From positions 9,860 through 73,859 of the forward strand of contig CAYYIS010000024.1 in assembly GCA_964470965.1 (NCBI GenBank): DNA of 64,000 nt. Reading direction: 5' to 3'. The notes beneath the pieces were generated by a model, which was given only the letters and a program-made list of their open reading frames with translations, had not been told where the DNA came from and ran no database searches. Source of the DNA: CAYYIS01 sp964470965. Lineage in GTDB: Bacteria; JAAXHH01; JABIQT01. The translations under genes and the position numbers were made by a program. Shown piece by piece: positions 34,257 to 43,580 of the stretch. Each line of letters opens with the position of its first letter. Within the stretch, counting starts at the first letter, position 1.

Positions 34257-35228
34257 TTAAAATTCCGGAAACGCAAACGGAACAGGGATAAACGTAACGA
34301 TCATGATCACGATCGCTACGGCCCCGATAATCTTGCGCTTCATATCCAGCGGAGTGTAGTCGTTCAGAGAGGGTGGATGGCGGAACCGTAACCGGTAGCT
34401 CATAAACAGCAGCAGGGCCGCCCACACATACCAGCCGGCGAAATATATCCCCAGATAGCCCATTACCGCGAAACTCACCATGGCAACACCCAGTTGAAGT
34501 TTCCGGGCGTATTCCGACCCGCCTGCCAGGGCATACAGGATGTGCCCGCCGTCGAGTTGGCTTACGGGCATCAAGTTCAGCATCGTCACCAGAAATCCGA
34601 ACCAACCGGCAAATGCGACGGGATGTACAAATATATCATGCCCCTCGGGCAGAGGTCCCAGTACAAGGTAAGTCAATCCCTTGAGGATCAATGGATCTCC
34701 CATCGTTACATATCCCGTCTCCACATCCGAAAGTTTCTGTATGGTTGATAAACTGACACCGTAGGCGGTGATCGGCAGTGCCACGATAAACCCGGCTATC
34801 GGACCGGCGGCGCCGATATCCATCAACGCCTTCCTGTTAGGGTACTGTGAACGGGTTACGATCACCGCACCGAAGGTGCCGAAGGCCCATGGTGATGGTA
34901 AAAAATAGGGTAGCGAGGCCTTGACGCCATGATATCGGGAATAAACGTAATGACCCATTTCGTGCGCGGTGAGTATCGCCAGGAGGGAAGCGGCGAAGGG
35001 GATTCCATGCAACAAAAGAGCCGGATCCATTATCAAATAGGGAACCATCATGATGTTGTAGTTCAAGGGACCCGCCACACCGGCGGCGAGCGTCGTCAGC
35101 ACGGTCAATAGGAACAGGATGATATGGAGGCGGAGAGATGAAGGGGCCCTGGTTTCGACGTCCTCCTGCCATTCATCCGGGTTGTTGTTTCGCGGCGTCT
35201 GCTCAGGACGCCAATCGGGATTTGTCAT
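34257..35228 (-). CDS. Site-2 protease family membrane metallopeptidase (M50)
   Basis: The 323-aa membrane protein carries the zinc motif HEMGH at about residues 89-93 (ILTAHEMGHYVYSRYHG) and the second metal motif in NLMPVSQLDGGHI. These are the two hallmarks of intramembrane M50 proteases, which cut signalling proteins within the membrane. Six or seven hydrophobic helices surround them, and a hydrophilic N-terminal tail of about 30 residues rich in N, E and D precedes the first helix. It is the last gene of a tight operon after two PorV/PorQ proteins, with a 15-base gap, so it may take part in control or quality checks of the outer-membrane proteins made upstream. Confidence 0.92.
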   Translation of the reverse strand: MTNPDWRPEQTPRNNNPDEWQEDVETRAPSSLRLHIILFLLTVLTTLAAGVAGPLNYNIMMVPYLIMDPALLLHGIPFAASLLAILTAHEMGHYVYSRYHGVKASLPYFLPSPWAFGTFGAVIVTRSQYPNRKALMDIGAAGPIAGFIVALPITAYGVSLSTIQKLSDVETGYVTMGDPLILKGLTYLVLGPLPEGHDIFVHPVAFAGWFGFLVTMLNLMPVSQLDGGHILYALAGGSEYARKLQLGVAMVSFAVMGYLGIYFAGWYVWAALLLFMSYRLRFRHPPSLNDYTPLDMKRKIIGAVAIVIMIVTFIPVPFAFPEF

Positions 35229-35243
35229 AAGTTTGTTGATTCC

Positions 35244-36161
35244 TTAAAATCTATAGCCGAGTGCAAACCTATGGGTGTTGCCAAGGCCTGATCCGTACGG
35301 CACGAACGCATAGTCCAATCGGAATTTCGTCATCCGCATCCCCAGTCCAGCGCTGAAACCGGCTGTTTCGTGCCGGCTTTGATAACCGGTGGTTGCTGAG
35401 AAACGTTCCTGGTAGGTGTACTCAGCGCCAACGTGGAAACGCATGGGATCACTGCGGTACTTGCTGATATCGACGCTCAGCAACAGGTTCCGCTTGAGTG
35501 CTTCTAGGGGCGGCTGGTATCCCGCTCCGACACGAAACTCCCTGGGCAGCGAGAACTTCTCCTGGATAAACGAGAACTTCGGTCCTATGTTTCGAATCAC
35601 CCCACCGAGCGTCAACCCTTCGCGGGCCAGCGCGTACTGCACCCCTAGATCAACCGCTAGACCGGAAGCCGAGTCGAACAGGATCTTTTCGTTGAGCGCT
35701 TTGATCGTAATGCCGATACTGACCGATTCCTTGACCTGCCGCGCGTAGGATCCGGACAGCATGACGTCATAGGCACTGAATGTGGTTAACGGTTGTGCGG
35801 TGGGAATGTTGGTTCGCCGTTCAATTCCGTCAACCTCCAAAATTGCAAACCCCAGGCCGAATGCGGAAGTGCCGTCACTGTACACCCCCCCGATGAATTC
35901 ATGTGACACCCCCTGAAACCATTGGGTGTGGATAAACATCGCATCCTTGCCCACCATCGTAGTCATCCGCGCCGGATTCCAGTACAGAGCCGTAGCATCA
36001 CTGGTAATTGCCGTATAGGCACCACCCATACCCGCAGCCCGGGCCCCGACCCCCAACTTCAGAAACGCCAGCCCGGTCTGTCCCACCTGTGCCTGACTGA
36101 GCGTGGGGACGAGTAAAAAGCCCATGCACAGAGAAAGCCACCGACTCCCAAGAATTACCAT
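35244..36161 (-). CDS. PorV/PorQ-family outer-membrane protein (copy 2)
   Basis: The 305-aa protein has a signal peptide (GFLLVPTLSQAQ) and the family start GLAFLKLGVGARAAGMGGAY, followed by TALYWNPARM, the shared PorV/PorQ opening. The rest alternates short amphipathic strands, ends in an aromatic residue (FALGYRF) and resembles a FadL-like beta-barrel. PorV of Bacteroidetes helps type IX secretion substrates reach the surface; in other FCB phyla homologues are abundant, and their function is less clear. It is 15 bases after copy 1, with which it shares the opening motif but little else by eye, so the pair is probably an old duplication. Confidence 0.88.
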   Translation of the reverse strand: MVILGSRWLSLCMGFLLVPTLSQAQVGQTGLAFLKLGVGARAAGMGGAYTAITSDATALYWNPARMTTMVGKDAMFIHTQWFQGVSHEFIGGVYSDGTSAFGLGFAILEVDGIERRTNIPTAQPLTTFSAYDVMLSGSYARQVKESVSIGITIKALNEKILFDSASGLAVDLGVQYALAREGLTLGGVIRNIGPKFSFIQEKFSLPREFRVGAGYQPPLEALKRNLLLSVDISKYRSDPMRFHVGAEYTYQERFSATTGYQSRHETAGFSAGLGMRMTKFRLDYAFVPYGSGLGNTHRFALGYRF

Positions 36162-36176
36162 TCTCGATCCTTGTAT

Positions 36177-37115
36177 CTAAAACCCTATTTCCCATTCAAA
36201 GACATGCGTCTCGTTGAGACCGATCCGATCCGTCAAAAATACATAATGAAGCCGCTGTTGTATGGATTTGATCGAAGTGGCGAAGCCCAAACCCGCAGCA
36301 AACTGGCCGTGGTTCAAGCCTGTGCGCAAGTGCAATCCTTTCACTATATCTACCTCGGTGCCGATCCGGAATTTAGATCCAACACGCTGGACCGTTTCCA
36401 GATCGGCAGACAGGAGAATACGTCGATCCCACAGCCTGTAACCGGCGCCAAGCGTCAACGACCGGGGATATGACTCCTCACGCCGTACATTCTGCCGAAA
36501 GAGTCCGGAGGTATTCCATGAGATGCGGGTGCCCATATCGCGAAACATCAAACCCAATGTCAACGGCTCCATCAGTTGCACCAGAATGCCGATGTCACCG
36601 CCGAACCCTTTGGCGGATTGTCCGGCAAGTCGGTAGAGAAGAACTTTCATGCTGACACCGATGGATACCTTTTCGTGTATTTTAGGACTGAACGAAAACA
36701 GCAACGCGTTCTCGGAATCGCTGATGGTGCCCTGCGGCTGCCCGTTCAGGTCCCGTGCATCAATGTTGTCCACGCCAAACCGGATCCAGGTGAAGCCTAT
36801 TCCCCCGCCGGGTTTCAAGCCCATGGAGAAGGACATCGCAGTCTGGTTCCGGTCCAGAGGCATCCTGCGTGACATGATATTGAACCGCCGACCGGGTTCA
36901 CCGAATCCCAAACCGGCGGGGTTCCAGTAGACCGACGAACCGTCGTTGGCCACGCCGGTGAATGCGCTGCCCATACCGAGAGCCCGGGTGCCCATCCCCA
37001 ACCTCAGGAATGCGCCGGCATCACCGCCCGTCTGGGCGAAAATAGACGCGGGAGCAAACCCCGGCACTGTGATAAAAACAACGCTAATCCAACACCACAA
37101 TTTTCCCAAATGCAT
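36177..37115 (-). CDS. PorV/PorQ-family outer-membrane protein (copy 1)
   Basis: The 312-aa protein has a signal peptide (WCWISVVFITVPGFAPASIFAQ, split at the cut) and the motif GAFLRLGMGTRALGMGSAF, then SSVYWNPAGLGF, as in copy 2. It ends with VFEWEIGF, a typical C-terminal barrel signal. The ATG at 37115 lies inside the last codons of the propeller-FlgD gene in another frame and overlaps it by 32 bases; GGAG stands eight bases before it within that gene. The overlap and shared direction imply that the secreted propeller protein and this outer-membrane protein are made together, which fits a secretion or anchoring relation. Confidence 0.88.
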   Translation of the reverse strand: MHLGKLWCWISVVFITVPGFAPASIFAQTGGDAGAFLRLGMGTRALGMGSAFTGVANDGSSVYWNPAGLGFGEPGRRFNIMSRRMPLDRNQTAMSFSMGLKPGGGIGFTWIRFGVDNIDARDLNGQPQGTISDSENALLFSFSPKIHEKVSIGVSMKVLLYRLAGQSAKGFGGDIGILVQLMEPLTLGLMFRDMGTRISWNTSGLFRQNVRREESYPRSLTLGAGYRLWDRRILLSADLETVQRVGSKFRIGTEVDIVKGLHLRTGLNHGQFAAGLGFATSIKSIQQRLHYVFLTDRIGLNETHVFEWEIGF

Positions 37116-38526
37116 TCAAACCACTCCGGGTCGACACCTGGTAGATGTAAACACCGTTGGCAACTCTCACATTCCGACCGTTCTTCCCATCCCACGGAAC
37201 AAAATGTTCTCCGGCGCTCAGAGACTGATCCGCCAGAAGCGTCTTCACTTTATTATTGGAAACATCAAAAATTTCGACGGTTACGTTTGTAGACGCTTTC
37301 AAGCTGTACCGAATTCGCACCGAACCGTGGTGCACCGGCGAATAGGGGTTGGGAAACGCATACGTCGCTATGGTATCAACCCGGGCCGCACTGCCGAGGC
37401 TGACCGTCGGAAATGACGTCTGAATCACCCGCCAGGATCGCCCCCTGTCGGCGGACAGGCTGAGGCCGTTCTGGGAGGAACCGACCCAGACGTTTTCACC
37501 GAGCACATGCACGGAGACGGCCTCTCCTTCCGCCAGACCATCCCGATAATCCTGCCTGATCCAGGCGTTTCCGCCGTCCGACGAGCTCCACAGGCCGTCG
37601 AAGGTAGCCGCCCACAAGGTGTCGTCGGAAAAAGCGAAGTCCACCGCCTGGACATCTAACAAAGCATCTATGGATGTCCAGGAGACGCCACCATCCGTGG
37701 ATTGCACAACGCCGTACCGTTCACCGGGTCCGGAAGGCCAGGACCCGGCCCAGAGCACGGAATCGCCGTTAACCTCTTGAACGTCCAGAGCGTATACCCA
37801 GTTCCCGGTGAGTCCATCCCCTGTAGTAGCAAGGTCCCAGGTAACCCCTTCGTCACTGGTGCGGGCGATTCCGCCGGCCGTGCCTACCCACACTCTGGGA
37901 CCATCGGCCAGGACAGCAAACGAAAACTCACCGTTGGGATTCGAGTTCGGTACGAGAGATTCCCACGTCTGTCCGCCATCTCTGCTGCGGATCAAACCGC
38001 TGTCGAACTGGCCGAACGCGTTCCAGGTTGCCGCCCAGACGGTGCCCCGTGACACCGCCAGCCCCCACACTGTGTTGGCCAGGCCGAACCCGCGCTCCGG
38101 GCGGAAATGCTGCCATGTCCGCCCTCCGTCACGCGTCACACTGATTCCGTCGCTGACTTCCGTCTGCATCACAGTACTGTCATGGGCTGCGGCGATCCAT
38201 ACTTCTCCCTGGCCAACCGCCAATGCGGTAATATTGTCGCCGCCGATGCCGTCCTCCACCGTAAACGTGGTCCAGTCTCCGGAATCAGAGGAATAGCCGG
38301 ACAGGGACGCCTGTAGCGAAATGCGGCTGACGCCGGCATCAGTGCCAGCCCAGAGGTATTGATCGTCGGAAGCCAGTTCGCCGATACCATTACCCAGCAA
38401 CGCACGAACTGATGGCGCCAGCAGTTTGCTGGCGTCCGCGGAATGTATCAGGCATACAAAAACAAGGAGGGCAAGAGTACAGACCGGCAGGAATCTATCT
38501 CGTTTTTCAACCATACGAGAGGTCAT
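37084..38526 (-). CDS. Secreted sialidase-like (BNR/YCF48) propeller with FlgD-like C-terminal domain
   Basis: The 480-aa protein has a hydrophobic signal near its start (FLPVCTLALLVFVCLIHSADA), followed by seven or so propeller repeats with the BNR pattern S-x-D-x-G-x-T-W: SVTRDGGRTWQ, IRSRDGGQTWE, TSDEGVTWD, STDGGVSWT, SSDGGNAWI and SADRGRSWR. The last 90 residues form a FlgD Ig-like domain (FPNPYSP, VEIFDVSNNKVKTLL, ANGVYIYQV), the type that often ends secreted proteins of FCB phyla and resembles type IX sorting domains. Its stop overlaps the PorV/PorQ gene and its ATG overlaps the acyl-CoA synthetase stop (ATGA). Function beyond a surface or exported adhesive or sensor role is not evident. 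Confidence 0.88.
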   Translation of the reverse strand: MTSRMVEKRDRFLPVCTLALLVFVCLIHSADASKLLAPSVRALLGNGIGELASDDQYLWAGTDAGVSRISLQASLSGYSSDSGDWTTFTVEDGIGGDNITALAVGQGEVWIAAAHDSTVMQTEVSDGISVTRDGGRTWQHFRPERGFGLANTVWGLAVSRGTVWAATWNAFGQFDSGLIRSRDGGQTWESLVPNSNPNGEFSFAVLADGPRVWVGTAGGIARTSDEGVTWDLATTGDGLTGNWVYALDVQEVNGDSVLWAGSWPSGPGERYGVVQSTDGGVSWTSIDALLDVQAVDFAFSDDTLWAATFDGLWSSSDGGNAWIRQDYRDGLAEGEAVSVHVLGENVWVGSSQNGLSLSADRGRSWRVIQTSFPTVSLGSAARVDTIATYAFPNPYSPVHHGSVRIRYSLKASTNVTVEIFDVSNNKVKTLLADQSLSAGEHFVPWDGKNGRNVRVANGVYIYQVSTRSGLNAFGKIVVLD

Positions 38527-40208
38527 GAAAAAGAAGACTCAGGGGGCTCCTGCTTGTTGAGGAGATATCTCTTGATTTTACGCGTGGAAGTTTTCGGAAA
38601 TTCTTCCTTCCGAATTTCCACTGTTCTGGGGCGTTTGTAATCGGCCAGATTCGTGCATCTGGTTTTCACTTCTTCTTTTATTATGGCTGCAATCTCTTCA
38701 TCTGACAAGGAATTGCCGCTGGCTTTGGCTTCCTCGTCCAGATACTCATAATCTGGTACGACGATGGCCTTGACCGATTCATCACCGGACGACTCGTCCA
38801 CATCTGCGAGCACCAGCACCTCACCAACCCAGGGGCTCTGAGCGATTTCGCCTTCCACCTCTTCTGGATAAATATTTTTACCTGCTCTCGTCACGATCAC
38901 GTTTTTGATGCGTCCGGCAATGTACAGATGGCCGTCTTTGTCCACCCATCCGGAATCACCGGTATATAGCCAGCCGTCCTTTAGGATCTCATCGGTGGCT
39001 TCTTGATTCCTGTAATACCCCCGCATGATGTTGTCACCGCTAACGATGATTTCGCCCACGCCGGTCTCATCCGGATTTACGATTTTCACATCCACACCGG
39101 CCAGCGGCTGTCCTACCGAATCGCTCTTGGGTGCATCGAAGCGGTTGACCGAAACGACCGGGGATGTCTCGGTAAGACCATAACCCTGGAGGATTCTCAA
39201 GCCGAGACGTTGAAAACCTTCGTTGACTTCCACCGGCAGTGCCGCCGCGCCGGAGACGAAGAAGCGAATGGTTCCGAATCCGCCTTTCTCTCGGAGACCG
39301 TGAAACACCTTTCCGCCGAGATGCAGCCCCAGTTTTTCTGCTGCTTTAACAACACCCATACTCATGTTGAATATTTTCTGCACCTTTGCCGGTTTGGAAC
39401 GCACCGCACGCATTATACCGGCATACATTTTCTCATAGAGCAGAGGCACCCCCAGCATGATGGTTGCGCTGGTTTCTTTCATGGTGTCGATGATGTCCCT
39501 TGACTTCAAACTCCCCACATAGGTGACGCTGGCTCCACCGTATAGCGGAGCTAGAAACCCGGCAGTACATTCGAAAGTGTGATGAAGCGGCAGGACGGAT
39601 AAAAAATTATCGCCGCGACTGAAGGATATGGCATTCCGGCATGCCGCCACATTCGACATGATATTGCGATGGGAAAGCATAACACCCTTGGGATTTCCGG
39701 TTGTTCCTGAAGTATAAATCAACGCGGCCAGATCATCCGGCTGACTCTCTGAAAGTCCGGCGGATGCTTCCGCTTTTTCAACAGTCATCAAATGATCCAT
39801 CCGCAGCACGTGTGTCAATTCTGGCAATTCGGACGCGATCGCTTCCACATCATTCAGGAAATCATCCGACAGGACCGCGGCCCGGGACCCCGAATCTTCA
39901 AGAATGTTACGGATTTCCAGAGGCTTCAGAAGACGATCGAGCGGTACCGCTATGAATCCATGACATACAATAGCAAGATACGACACCCCCCATTCCGGCC
40001 GGTTTTCCGACAGCAGGGCAACCCGGTCTCCGGTTTTCAAACCCAGCGATTGCAGATGTGCCCCGATGATCTCTGCCCGGTCCACCACCTGTTGGCCGGT
40101 CAGCTCGACATATGATCCGTCTCTTTTAATCCGGAATGCAACGATATCCGAAAACTCGCTTCTCAATTTTTCGAGCAGTAACTGGATATTGAGAGATGTC
40201 GACGCCAT
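38523..40208 (-). CDS. Long-chain acyl-CoA synthetase (AMP-binding enzyme)
   Basis: The 561-aa protein is an ANL-superfamily adenylase. The phosphate-binding motif LIYTSGTTGNPKGVMLSH is complete, and the later motifs GYGLTETSPVVS, YTGDSGWVDKDG and RAGKNIYPEEVE are in order, as is the C-terminal lysine segment TSTRKIKRYL. Members activate fatty acids to acyl-CoA via an acyl-adenylate. The start at 40208 has AGGAG at good spacing; a longer frame to 40235 lacks such support. It ends with an ATGA overlap onto the propeller gene, an unexpected partner, and follows the class V PLP enzyme by 37 bases. Confidence 0.93.
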   Translation of the reverse strand: MASTSLNIQLLLEKLRSEFSDIVAFRIKRDGSYVELTGQQVVDRAEIIGAHLQSLGLKTGDRVALLSENRPEWGVSYLAIVCHGFIAVPLDRLLKPLEIRNILEDSGSRAAVLSDDFLNDVEAIASELPELTHVLRMDHLMTVEKAEASAGLSESQPDDLAALIYTSGTTGNPKGVMLSHRNIMSNVAACRNAISFSRGDNFLSVLPLHHTFECTAGFLAPLYGGASVTYVGSLKSRDIIDTMKETSATIMLGVPLLYEKMYAGIMRAVRSKPAKVQKIFNMSMGVVKAAEKLGLHLGGKVFHGLREKGGFGTIRFFVSGAAALPVEVNEGFQRLGLRILQGYGLTETSPVVSVNRFDAPKSDSVGQPLAGVDVKIVNPDETGVGEIIVSGDNIMRGYYRNQEATDEILKDGWLYTGDSGWVDKDGHLYIAGRIKNVIVTRAGKNIYPEEVEGEIAQSPWVGEVLVLADVDESSGDESVKAIVVPDYEYLDEEAKASGNSLSDEEIAAIIKEEVKTRCTNLADYKRPRTVEIRKEEFPKTSTRKIKRYLLNKQEPPESSFS

Positions 40209-40245
40209 GTTTTTTGCTCCTGTGGAGAAGTCCATTACGACGGTG

Positions 40246-41559
40246 TCACACGCGGTACTCGGCTATTTCACTGATCGCGCTGATCAGGGCATCCAACTCT
40301 TTATAGGTGTTGTGCATCGCACACGAGACTCGCACACCGTGGTATGCGCCTTCATGCAGCCCCCGTGTCTCGATGTTGTATCGCTGGCGCAGCGGCTGGC
40401 CAATATCGTTGGACGTCATACCGCCGATGGACAGCGAAACCATAGAGGCGGACAGCTTGCGGCTCATAGGTGTCAGTACCCGAACCCCTGGAATTTCCAT
40501 GAGTTTATTTTTGAGGTATGCTGCCATGATGGCGCCGCGATCTGCGATGAGTGTTGTGCCGATGGTATTGTGAAAATCCACGGCCACGCCAAATCCGACC
40601 AAGGGTGCCGCGCTCTGCGAGGCATGGTTCTCGAACCGGGCCGCCGTGAGCCGGGCCCCTCTGCCACGGGGAACATGATATCCGCCGGAGATTTTGTCCT
40701 CCGCACCCTCGTGAATATACAGGATGCCGGTGCCTTTGGGTGTAAACAACCACTTGTGCGTGCTACTGGCATAGAAATCACATCCGATATCCTTCAGATC
40801 TACCCCGATCATACCGACCGACTGTGCGCCGTCCACCACCGTGATGATGCCCTGTTCTCGGGCCATCCTGCAGATTTTCTTGACCGGCAGCCGCCAGACG
40901 GTGGTACAGGTCACATGACACAGGCTCAGGATTCGTGTCTCAGGACGAATAGCTTGCCTGAAGATCTCCAAAATATCGTCCTCGTCCTCCGGCGGATCGT
41001 GCAGGTCGATCTTGCGCAACGGATTTCCGAACTGATCGTGCCGGTTCTGCCAGCAAGACCAGCCGCCGTGGTGTTCGTGGGTAGTGGTGAGAATTTCATC
41101 GTCGGGGTTGAGTTTGAGCCCCATGGCGATAATGTTCATGCTTTCGGTGGAATTTCGGGTAAAAGCCAGTTCGGAAGGGGAGCAGTTCAGAAGGTCTGCG
41201 GTCTTTTGCCGTGCCTCGTTCGGAGAAGGCCACCGGTTGGGCATCGCCCCCCACGGGTCGATTTCCTGGTGTGAGATCACGTCAAGCTGTGATTGCAACA
41301 CGACCTGAGGCTGAATGCCGATCGTACCGTTATTCAGGTAAAGCATCTCCGACTTAAACGGGAACTGGGCCCTGACGATCTGCCAGTACGCCTCGTTCTT
41401 TACGGATGGCTCCCCTGAATCTCCAAGTAATTTCTGCAATTCGTCGATGGATTGCGCGACCGGGAGAGCCGGTTTCCCGTTTTTCTTCCGCTGTTTTTCG
41501 TTCTTATCAAATCCCTCTGCGTGGGTTTTATTAGACCGTGCAGCCGTTTTCGATGGCAT
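40246..41559 (-). CDS. Class V aminotransferase-fold PLP enzyme (isopenicillin-N-epimerase/desulfurase-like)
   Basis: The protein is about 437 aa from the likely ATG at 41559; the frame extends to 41607 with another ATG at 41574 and no clear choice. After a lysine-rich head (residues up to about 35) the fold begins at MLYLNNGTIGIQPQVV. The PLP lysine is present in ASSTHKWLFTPKG and the aspartate in VVDGAQSVG. Overall it resembles class V enzymes of the isopenicillin-N-epimerase group more than true cysteine desulfurases, since no conserved C-terminal catalytic cysteine loop is seen. The reaction is unknown. It is the first gene of the operon that continues to the site-2 protease. Confidence 0.85.
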   Translation of the reverse strand: MPSKTAARSNKTHAEGFDKNEKQRKKNGKPALPVAQSIDELQKLLGDSGEPSVKNEAYWQIVRAQFPFKSEMLYLNNGTIGIQPQVVLQSQLDVISHQEIDPWGAMPNRWPSPNEARQKTADLLNCSPSELAFTRNSTESMNIIAMGLKLNPDDEILTTTHEHHGGWSCWQNRHDQFGNPLRKIDLHDPPEDEDDILEIFRQAIRPETRILSLCHVTCTTVWRLPVKKICRMAREQGIITVVDGAQSVGMIGVDLKDIGCDFYASSTHKWLFTPKGTGILYIHEGAEDKISGGYHVPRGRGARLTAARFENHASQSAAPLVGFGVAVDFHNTIGTTLIADRGAIMAAYLKNKLMEIPGVRVLTPMSRKLSASMVSLSIGGMTSNDIGQPLRQRYNIETRGLHEGAYHGVRVSCAMHNTYKELDALISAISEIAEYRV

Positions 41560-41742
41560 GCTGACCCCAATCATATGATGTAGGAAATCAAGGGCGCGTT
41601 TACACACTAAAAACAGAACTGAGATGCGATATGACAGTAGTTACAACATAATCCCCGAACGGCAGTGGCGCAAGCACTTTTTCTACCTGTGTGAGGCGCC
41701 AAACAAGAGATTCTATGTCTGTTTAATACCGGTAGAAATACC

Positions 41743-41772
41743 TTGACAGCATTCACGAAACGCTGGTACATT
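41743..41772 (+). promoter_or_regulatory. Likely sigma70-type promoter of the IorA-like gene
   Basis: A perfect TTGACA at 41743-41748, an 18-base spacer and TACATT at 41767-41772 (4/6 match) lie 27 bases before the GTG at 41800. Transcription would start around 41780, giving a very short leader that still includes the GGAG ribosome-binding site. This supports the short start and rules out the longer frame that begins inside the promoter. Confidence 0.55.
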
Positions 41773-41799
41773 GCCGACTCAAAATTGAAGGAGAACGCA

Positions 41800-43476
41800 G
41801 TGTCCAAAAGAACAATATCAGGTGATGAAAGCATCGCATACGGCGCCTTGCTGGCAGGAATTCGCGTTGCCACCAGCTACCCGGGATCTCCCAGCAGCGG
41901 CACCATGCAAACGCTGTTCGCGCTGGCCGACGCTTACGGAATCCATGTGGAATGGTCTACCAACGAGAAAGTAGCCTTCGAAACCTCCGTCGGCGCCTCC
42001 ATAGGCGGAGTACCCGCATTGATGGCGTGTAAAGGGGTCGGTTTCAACGTAGCCCTCGACCCCATCATGGTGGCTAATCTGACTGATGTTGGCACCGGCC
42101 TGGTAATTCTACTGGGCGATGATCCGGGCGCCTGGGCTTCACAGAACGACCAAGATACCCGCCCGATCGCCGCCGGTACGGAATTGCCTATGGTGGAACC
42201 GGCGACACCTCAGGAAGGCGTGGATATGACAGTGGCGGCGTTTAAACTGTCGAAGAATATGCAGATGCCTGTCATTATCCGGATCACCAAGAGTTTCGGT
42301 GTCATGAAACAGGAGGTGGACCTGGCGGACCTTCCCAGACCGACGACACTGACTGGACACGCCTTCGCGAGAGAGGCCATGCGCTGGATCTCAGTCCCGA
42401 CTAATGCAGTGGAACTGCATCGCCGTCTACATGAACGTGTGGCATCGGTGGCCGATCGGTTCGAAGAGAGTTCCTTCAACTGTATTGCCGGTTCAGGCAG
42501 CTGGGGTATCATCGCAGCCGGATACGCATATACCAAACTCATGGATGTGATAGACAACTTGGACAAGGGATCCTGGCGTGTCCTCAAACTGGGAACGCTG
42601 GCACCCCTGCCGAAGCAAACCATTACGGCATTCATGCGCTCGGTCGACGAGGTGCTGGTCCTAGAGGAGAACGAGCCGTTCATCGAGACTCAGATAAAGG
42701 CCATCGCGTACGACGCCGGTCTCCAAACGCCCGTGCATGGCAAACAGGACAGGATGGTCTCGAGGGAAGGGGAGCTGTTCAGATGGCAGATCGCGGAGGC
42801 GTTGCCTGCATTCAATCCGGGTTGGTCATCGAACCGGGAGTTTTCTCCGGCGGACGAGAAGAAATACATGCCGAGTCTCTCCGGGTTACCGGCGAATTGT
42901 CCTTACACACCGGTATTTGAGACACTAGAGGAACTGAGCCACGAGCTTGAAGTGGAACCCGTTTATGTGGTGGATCCCGGTTGTGCCATCAAGATAAACA
43001 CACCTCCTTTTCAGATGCTCGACGTCAAGTATTCTATGGGATCCAGCATAGGAATTGCATCCGGACTGGTACTAGCCGGTGTCACCGATCCCGTAATCGC
43101 GGTGGTGGGTGATTCGGATTTCTTTCATCTGGGGGTGAACGCCCTGTTCAACGTTGCGCACCAAGGATCTGATCTGCTGGTGATCGTACTTGATAACGCC
43201 ACTACTGCACTATCCGGGTTTCAACCGGCTCCGGGTGTAGGACCAGATAAAAACTCGAACCCTCTCCGCATAGAAGGTGTAGCGGAAGCTTGTCCCGTGT
43301 CGCAGCTGCAAGTAATCGATCCCTGGCAGCCGATTGAGACCCGCATGGCGCTGAAAGAGGGGCTGACGTCAAGTGGATTGAGAGTGCTTGTTTCGCGTAG
43401 TCCCTGTCCTTACATAGACGACGGTTTCTGTCCAGGGTATCAAGCAAAATCATCGGCTGTCTCCGCAAGAGTTTAA
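41800..43476 (+). CDS. Indolepyruvate ferredoxin oxidoreductase alpha-like TPP enzyme, no ferredoxin domain
   Basis: The 558-aa protein starts at GTG 41800 after GGAG at good spacing. It follows the 2-oxoacid oxidoreductase order: an N-terminal domain with YGALLAGIRVATSYPGSPSS and TNEKVAFETSVGASIGG, then a swivelling domain (VLKLGTLAPLP, LVLEENEPFIE), then the TPP-binding domain with GDSDFFHLGVNALFN and VLDNATTALSG. This matches IorA, which decarboxylates aryl pyruvates to acyl-CoA with ferredoxin as acceptor. IorA normally ends with a two-cluster ferredoxin domain; here only two cysteines remain in CPYIDDGFC, so that domain is missing. No IorB gene is adjacent. It may use another electron acceptor or a separate small ferredoxin. 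Confidence 0.88.
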   Translation: MSKRTISGDESIAYGALLAGIRVATSYPGSPSSGTMQTLFALADAYGIHVEWSTNEKVAFETSVGASIGGVPALMACKGVGFNVALDPIMVANLTDVGTGLVILLGDDPGAWASQNDQDTRPIAAGTELPMVEPATPQEGVDMTVAAFKLSKNMQMPVIIRITKSFGVMKQEVDLADLPRPTTLTGHAFAREAMRWISVPTNAVELHRRLHERVASVADRFEESSFNCIAGSGSWGIIAAGYAYTKLMDVIDNLDKGSWRVLKLGTLAPLPKQTITAFMRSVDEVLVLEENEPFIETQIKAIAYDAGLQTPVHGKQDRMVSREGELFRWQIAEALPAFNPGWSSNREFSPADEKKYMPSLSGLPANCPYTPVFETLEELSHELEVEPVYVVDPGCAIKINTPPFQMLDVKYSMGSSIGIASGLVLAGVTDPVIAVVGDSDFFHLGVNALFNVAHQGSDLLVIVLDNATTALSGFQPAPGVGPDKNSNPLRIEGVAEACPVSQLQVIDPWQPIETRMALKEGLTSSGLRVLVSRSPCPYIDDGFCPGYQAKSSAVSARV

Positions 43477-43580
43477 TCATACACCTGTAGCCTAAACGCA
43501 CCTTTTCGCGTAGAGTGGAATTTGAAAACCAGATCGTTCGGATCTGTTGGCATTTATTTATCTGTTTGGAGTGTTCTATA

